From contig JAUUYW010000147.1 of the NCBI GenBank assembly GCA_030590265.1, positions 1 to 8,020 of the forward strand: a stretch of DNA of 8,020 nucleotides. Reading direction: 5' to 3'. Every line of letters begins with the position of its first letter. Positions within the stretch are counted from its first letter, which is position 1. The notes under the pieces were generated by a model. That model ran no database searches and was not told the origin of the DNA. It worked only from the letters and a program-made list of their open reading frames with translations. This stretch comes from Candidatus Krumholzibacteriia bacterium (GTDB lineage Bacteria; Krumholzibacteriota; Krumholzibacteriia; LZORAL124-64-63). Positions 5,820 to 8,020 of the stretch are shown here, piece by piece. The position numbers were made by a program, and so were the translations under genes.

Positions 5820-7237
5820 GATGAGACCTTCTTCTCTTGGCTGGATGATGGATAACCAGGCAAGGCACCTGCAGCTTCGCCAAGTGCCTGAAAGCCGGGT
5901 CCATCCGGCAGTTGGCCGGTGAAAACGCCGTCTTGTGCGCCTACGGGAGCATATCCACCCAAATCGGGTTGGGCTGAAAGCTCAGCACCCAATTGATAGG
6001 GAACGTCGTAGGCGGGCTTACCACGCCCACAAATTACGGCGAAGTCGGCTTTGAGACGCAAATGAGCGTGGGCGGGGCCAGGTGTGCTGGCCCGGGGCAC
6101 AAAGGTGGCTTCCACCGAATCCCGGCTCTGTTCCTGAATTTCCGAGAGCTGCAGACCCGTGGTCAATTGCCATCCCAGATCCACTGCGGCCGAGACCTCA
6201 GAGTTGTCTCCCGGTTCGGTCACTACCAAGCTGATGGCTGCTCCACGGGCCGCCAACAGAGCGGCGCTGAGCCACAAATCGAGTCCACCCCCGATGACCA
6301 GCACCCGTTGGCCTTCGACCTTGAGACCGTCCCTTTCCAAAAGGCGATATATGGCCCGGGGACCAAATACACCTGGGGTATCGTTGCCGGGAAAGAGTCC
6401 GAGAGTATCCAGGGCACCAGCCGCCCAGATTAGGTTGTCGAAGGTGCCGGTGAAAAGATTGTTCTCGTCACCGAGAACCACACCGTTGGGACGATACCCG
6501 GCGAGGGCACGCCTCTCGGGATGAAACTGAATATCGGAGTGTTCCTTCAAGCTTTCCCGCAGGGCGTTCAGCCGTTTATGAGCAGATGCCAGCAAATCGA
6601 ACCGTTCGATTTTGGTGGTTTTGGATTGGGCGAGAGTGTCCAGGGCAGCAGCCCTTTGGCCGCCAGGATACTTGTGGTCATCAATGATGGTGATCGGGCT
6701 CTGGCCAGTGGAGGCCAGATTCAAGGCGGCAGTCAGGCCGCTGGGACCGGCTCCGATGATGAGGTTGCCGAGGTTGCCCAGGTTGGTGGAGGGCATGGAT
6801 TCCGGTGAAATTTCAACCGATGCATCGGGAAGGCGTCCCACGCCGGTCATTGGTCGGATCAGATTCAAGAAGAACCGACTCAACACCTCTGGCTTGGTGA
6901 ACCATTTGTAATAGAAACCAACGGGAAAAAGATGACCACCAATGGAGAGCACCTTCTGCATGGGTGGTCCATAGAAGGCTCCGGCATCCTGGACATCCAC
7001 AATCATGCCTTCATGCACCGGCGTATGGCAGGTGCGCACGTTGGGAACCCCATCCACCCGCATCAAACAGGAGGTGCAATGACCCCGGGCGCAACTTAAA
7101 CCACGTGGTTTGCCATACTTGTGAGAATGGGAGAGATGACGGATTCCGTTTTCCCAAAGGGCGATGGCGACACTTGTATCGGGTCGGCAGGCGAGGCTTT
7201 TGCCCCCAAAAATGATGGTCACATTCTTGCTGGACAA
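5816..7237 (-). CDS. FAD/NAD(P)-type oxidoreductase with N-terminal ferredoxin domain (alpha subunit)
   Basis: A 473-residue two-part protein. Residues about 1-85 form a Fer2_4-type [2Fe-2S] domain with Cys49-x4-Cys54-x2-Cys57 and Cys70 (C-A-R-G-H-C-T-S-C ... N-V-R-T-C), as in HcnA and the N-terminus of SoxA. Residues about 155-440 form a pyridine-nucleotide-disulfide-oxidoreductase-like fold with FAD motif G-A-G-P-S-G (162-167), W-A-A-G-A-L-D (271-277), and a second nucleotide-binding motif G-G-G-L-D (316-320) that lacks the usual third glycine. It corresponds to HcnA plus HcnB fused, without HcnB's C-terminal BFD domain, which is the next gene. It should relay electrons from the DAO subunit. 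The TTG start at 7237 has AAAGGA 6 nt upstream and an in-frame TGA lies further up; no in-frame ATG was found. It is first in the operon. Glycine cyanogenesis, opine, sarcosine or proline oxidation are all possible. Confidence 0.9.
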   Translation of the reverse strand: MSSKNVTIIFGGKSLACRPDTSVAIALWENGIRHLSHSHKYGKPRGLSCARGHCTSCLMRVDGVPNVRTCHTPVHEGMIVDVQDAGAFYGPPMQKVLSIGGHLFPVGFYYKWFTKPEVLSRFFLNLIRPMTGVGRLPDASVEISPESMPSTNLGNLGNLIIGAGPSGLTAALNLASTGQSPITIIDDHKYPGGQRAAALDTLAQSKTTKIERFDLLASAHKRLNALRESLKEHSDIQFHPERRALAGYRPNGVVLGDENNLFTGTFDNLIWAAGALDTLGLFPGNDTPGVFGPRAIYRLLERDGLKVEGQRVLVIGGGLDLWLSAALLAARGAAISLVVTEPGDNSEVSAAVDLGWQLTTGLQLSEIQEQSRDSVEATFVPRASTPGPAHAHLRLKADFAVICGRGKPAYDVPYQLGAELSAQPDLGGYAPVGAQDGVFTGQLPDGPGFQALGEAAGALPGYPSSSQEKKVSS

Positions 7238-7243
7238 CTTCCG

Positions 7244-7249
7244 TCCTTT
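7244..7249 (-). promoter_or_regulatory. ribosome-binding site supporting a TTG start
   Basis: AAAGGA on the minus strand, 6 nt before TTG at 7237. The only other upstream in-frame start-like codon before the TGA is a CTG, which is much less likely. Confidence 0.65.
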
Positions 7250-7272
7250 CGGCAGGGTCGTGGTTCAATTAC

Positions 7273-7292
7273 TGGATCATTTGCACGATCCA
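7273..7292. repeat. short inverted repeat in the divergent intergenic region
   Basis: TGGATC (7273-7278) and GATCCA (7287-7292) form a 6-bp dyad with an 8-base centre, about 36 bp upstream of the alpha-subunit start. It could be an operator half-site pair, but a 6-bp dyad can occur by chance. The rest of 7238-7467 shows no terminator and no convincing promoter on either strand. Confidence 0.25.
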
Positions 7293-7420
7293 CATAACGA
7301 AGACAAGAGTGAAAATCCCGCCCCGAAAATAAATCCCCAAAGCCCCAGCGGCAAGAATGATATGAGCTTCCGCCAGATCTCTTTCCAGGAAGATGTGTTG
7401 AGTTTTCCATCATGTTCCAA
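7277..7420 (-). CDS. doubtful small ORF, possible single-pass membrane peptide
   Basis: A 47-codon frame with a TTG start at 7420 and TGA at 7279-7277. After a polar N-terminus it reads W-K-E-I-W-R-K-L-I-S-F-L-P-L-G-L-W-G-F-I and continues hydrophobic to C-G-S-C-K. That is a basic-amphipathic stretch followed by one likely membrane helix. It ends 39 bp before the alpha-subunit start on the same strand, so it could lead that operon. Against it: no ribosome-binding site at proper distance from TTG, no ATG in frame, and a neighbouring frame over the same DNA is equally hydrophobic, which suggests a composition effect. Not recognised as any family. Confidence 0.22.
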   Translation of the reverse strand: MEHDGKLNTSSWKEIWRKLISFLPLGLWGFIFGAGFSLLSSLCGSCK

Positions 7421-7467
7421 CCCAAATGGCCGATACCTTTGACATAACCCTTGTCCAAGGAGACCCC

Positions 7468-8020
7468 ATGCGTCTATTGACCCGATCCGATTTTGATGGC
7501 CTGGCCTGTGCAGTTCTGCTGGTGGAAATAGGAGTTGTCGACGATTTCGAGTTCATTCACCCCAAGGATCTGCAGGATGGTTTGATCGAAGTCACCAGCA
7601 ATGATGTTCTGGCCAACGTTCCTTATGCGCCTGGTTGTGGTCTTTGGTTCGACCACCATACCAGCGAAAATGAGCGGTTGGACATTACCAAGGAACACGA
7701 TTTCGAGGGTTCCAGCAAGATAGTCCCCAGCTGTGCCAGGGTTATCTACGACTACTACGGGGGGGACAAAAAGTTCAGCAAGTATGATGAAAACGGCATG
7801 ATGTCGGCTGTTGACCAATGCGACAGTGGTCAACTCTCACTCCAGGATATCCTCAACCCTGAGGGATGGGTGTTGCTTTCATTCATCATGGATCCCCGCT
7901 CGGGACTCGGTTATCACAAGGACTACCGAATTTCCAACTATGCTTTGATGAAGGATCTTATCCAGTACTGTCGGCTATTTTCCGCGGATCACATTCTGCA
8001 ATTGCCCGATGTTCAGGAAC
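7468..8020 (+). CDS. DHH-family phosphoesterase (exopolyphosphatase-like), N-terminal part
   Basis: The frame starts at ATG 7468, with AAGGAG at 7457-7462 five bases upstream, and runs open for 184 codons past the window end. The N-terminus carries DHH motif I as R-S-D-F-D-G-L-A (Asp8, Asp10). The family-defining D-H-H is at 62-64 in G-L-W-F-D-H-H-T-S-E, and a further metal-site-like A-V-D-Q-C-D-S is at 114-120. DHH phosphoesterases use two metal ions, usually manganese, to cleave phosphoanhydride or phosphodiester bonds of polyphosphate, oligonucleotides or cyclic dinucleotides. The linker and any DHHA1 substrate domain are beyond the window, so the substrate is open; the H-P-K-D-x-Q-D-G stretch at 31-38 resembles proteins annotated as exopolyphosphatase. 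It is divergent from the flavoprotein operon with 230 bp between the two starts. Confidence 0.9.
   Translation, partial: MRLLTRSDFDGLACAVLLVEIGVVDDFEFIHPKDLQDGLIEVTSNDVLANVPYAPGCGLWFDHHTSENERLDITKEHDFEGSSKIVPSCARVIYDYYGGDKKFSKYDENGMMSAVDQCDSGQLSLQDILNPEGWVLLSFIMDPRSGLGYHKDYRISNYALMKDLIQYCRLFSADHILQLPDVQE

Noticed and set aside
7439..7444. Perfect TTGACA -35 box upstream of the DHH gene
   Set aside because: It ends only 23 bp before the ATG. A -10 box at proper spacing would fall on the ribosome-binding site and start codon, so it cannot drive this gene.
7219..7458. 79-codon minus-strand frame upstream of the alpha subunit
   Set aside because: His/Cys/Gly/Ser-rich translation without fold-like pattern, and it overlaps the alpha-subunit start out of frame.
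7474..7833. 119-codon minus-strand frame opposite the DHH gene
   Set aside because: Antisense to a gene with D-F-D-G and D-H-H motifs and a good ribosome-binding site.

Overview
The window is gene-dense bacterial DNA. It is moderately GC-rich by eye, with TTG starts at some genes, clear Shine-Dalgarno sequences and tight ATGA overlaps. No rRNA, tRNA, CRISPR array, insertion sequence or phage gene was seen. Gene content fits a Gram-negative-type bacterium of aerobic or facultative metabolism, perhaps near the deltaproteobacterial or FCB lineages. That placement is weak and rests only on general resemblance of the proteins.

Layout. (1) Bases 1-454, plus strand: the last 59 codons of a protein whose C-terminus resembles asparagine-synthase-like amidotransferases, then 22 bp later a stand-alone acyl carrier protein. 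This is probably the end of a biosynthetic cluster that begins outside the window. (2) Bases 508-545: a hairpin with T-runs on both sides, shared as a bidirectional terminator by convergent transcription units. (3) Bases 3170-560, minus strand: a two-gene operon of a divergent crotonase-fold protein and a 600-residue single-chain aconitase-superfamily hydro-lyase (large and small domains fused). The second gene's ribosome-binding site lies in the last codons of the first. (4) Bases 3171-3388: a divergent promoter region with a good sigma70-like promoter rightward and a weaker one leftward, the latter followed by a 13-bp palindrome. (5) Bases 3389-4294, plus strand: an SDR-type TIGR01777-family epimerase, whose stop codon overlaps the stop of the next, convergent operon in a shared CTAG. 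(6) Bases 7237-4291, minus strand: a three-gene operon joined by two ATGA overlaps. It encodes a multi-subunit amine or imino-acid dehydrogenase of the HcnABC / opine oxidase / sarcosine oxidase / dye-linked proline dehydrogenase type: a ferredoxin-like plus FAD/NAD(P)-type alpha subunit, a small BFD-like [2Fe-2S] protein, and a DAO-family catalytic subunit. (7) Bases 7238-7467: a divergent intergenic region with a short inverted repeat and one doubtful small membrane-protein ORF. (8) Bases 7468-8020, plus strand: the start of a DHH-family phosphoesterase, cut by the window end.

How the genes work together. The three-gene flavoprotein operon almost certainly makes one complex: the DAO subunit oxidises a secondary amine or amino acid, and the electrons pass through FAD and iron-sulfur centres in the other two subunits. 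The crotonase-like and aconitase-like proteins are translationally coupled and both belong to families that add or remove water, so they may act in consecutive steps. Both carry substitutions at positions that are catalytic in the classical enzymes, so their substrates cannot be read from homology. This pair is the best candidate in the window for an undescribed function.
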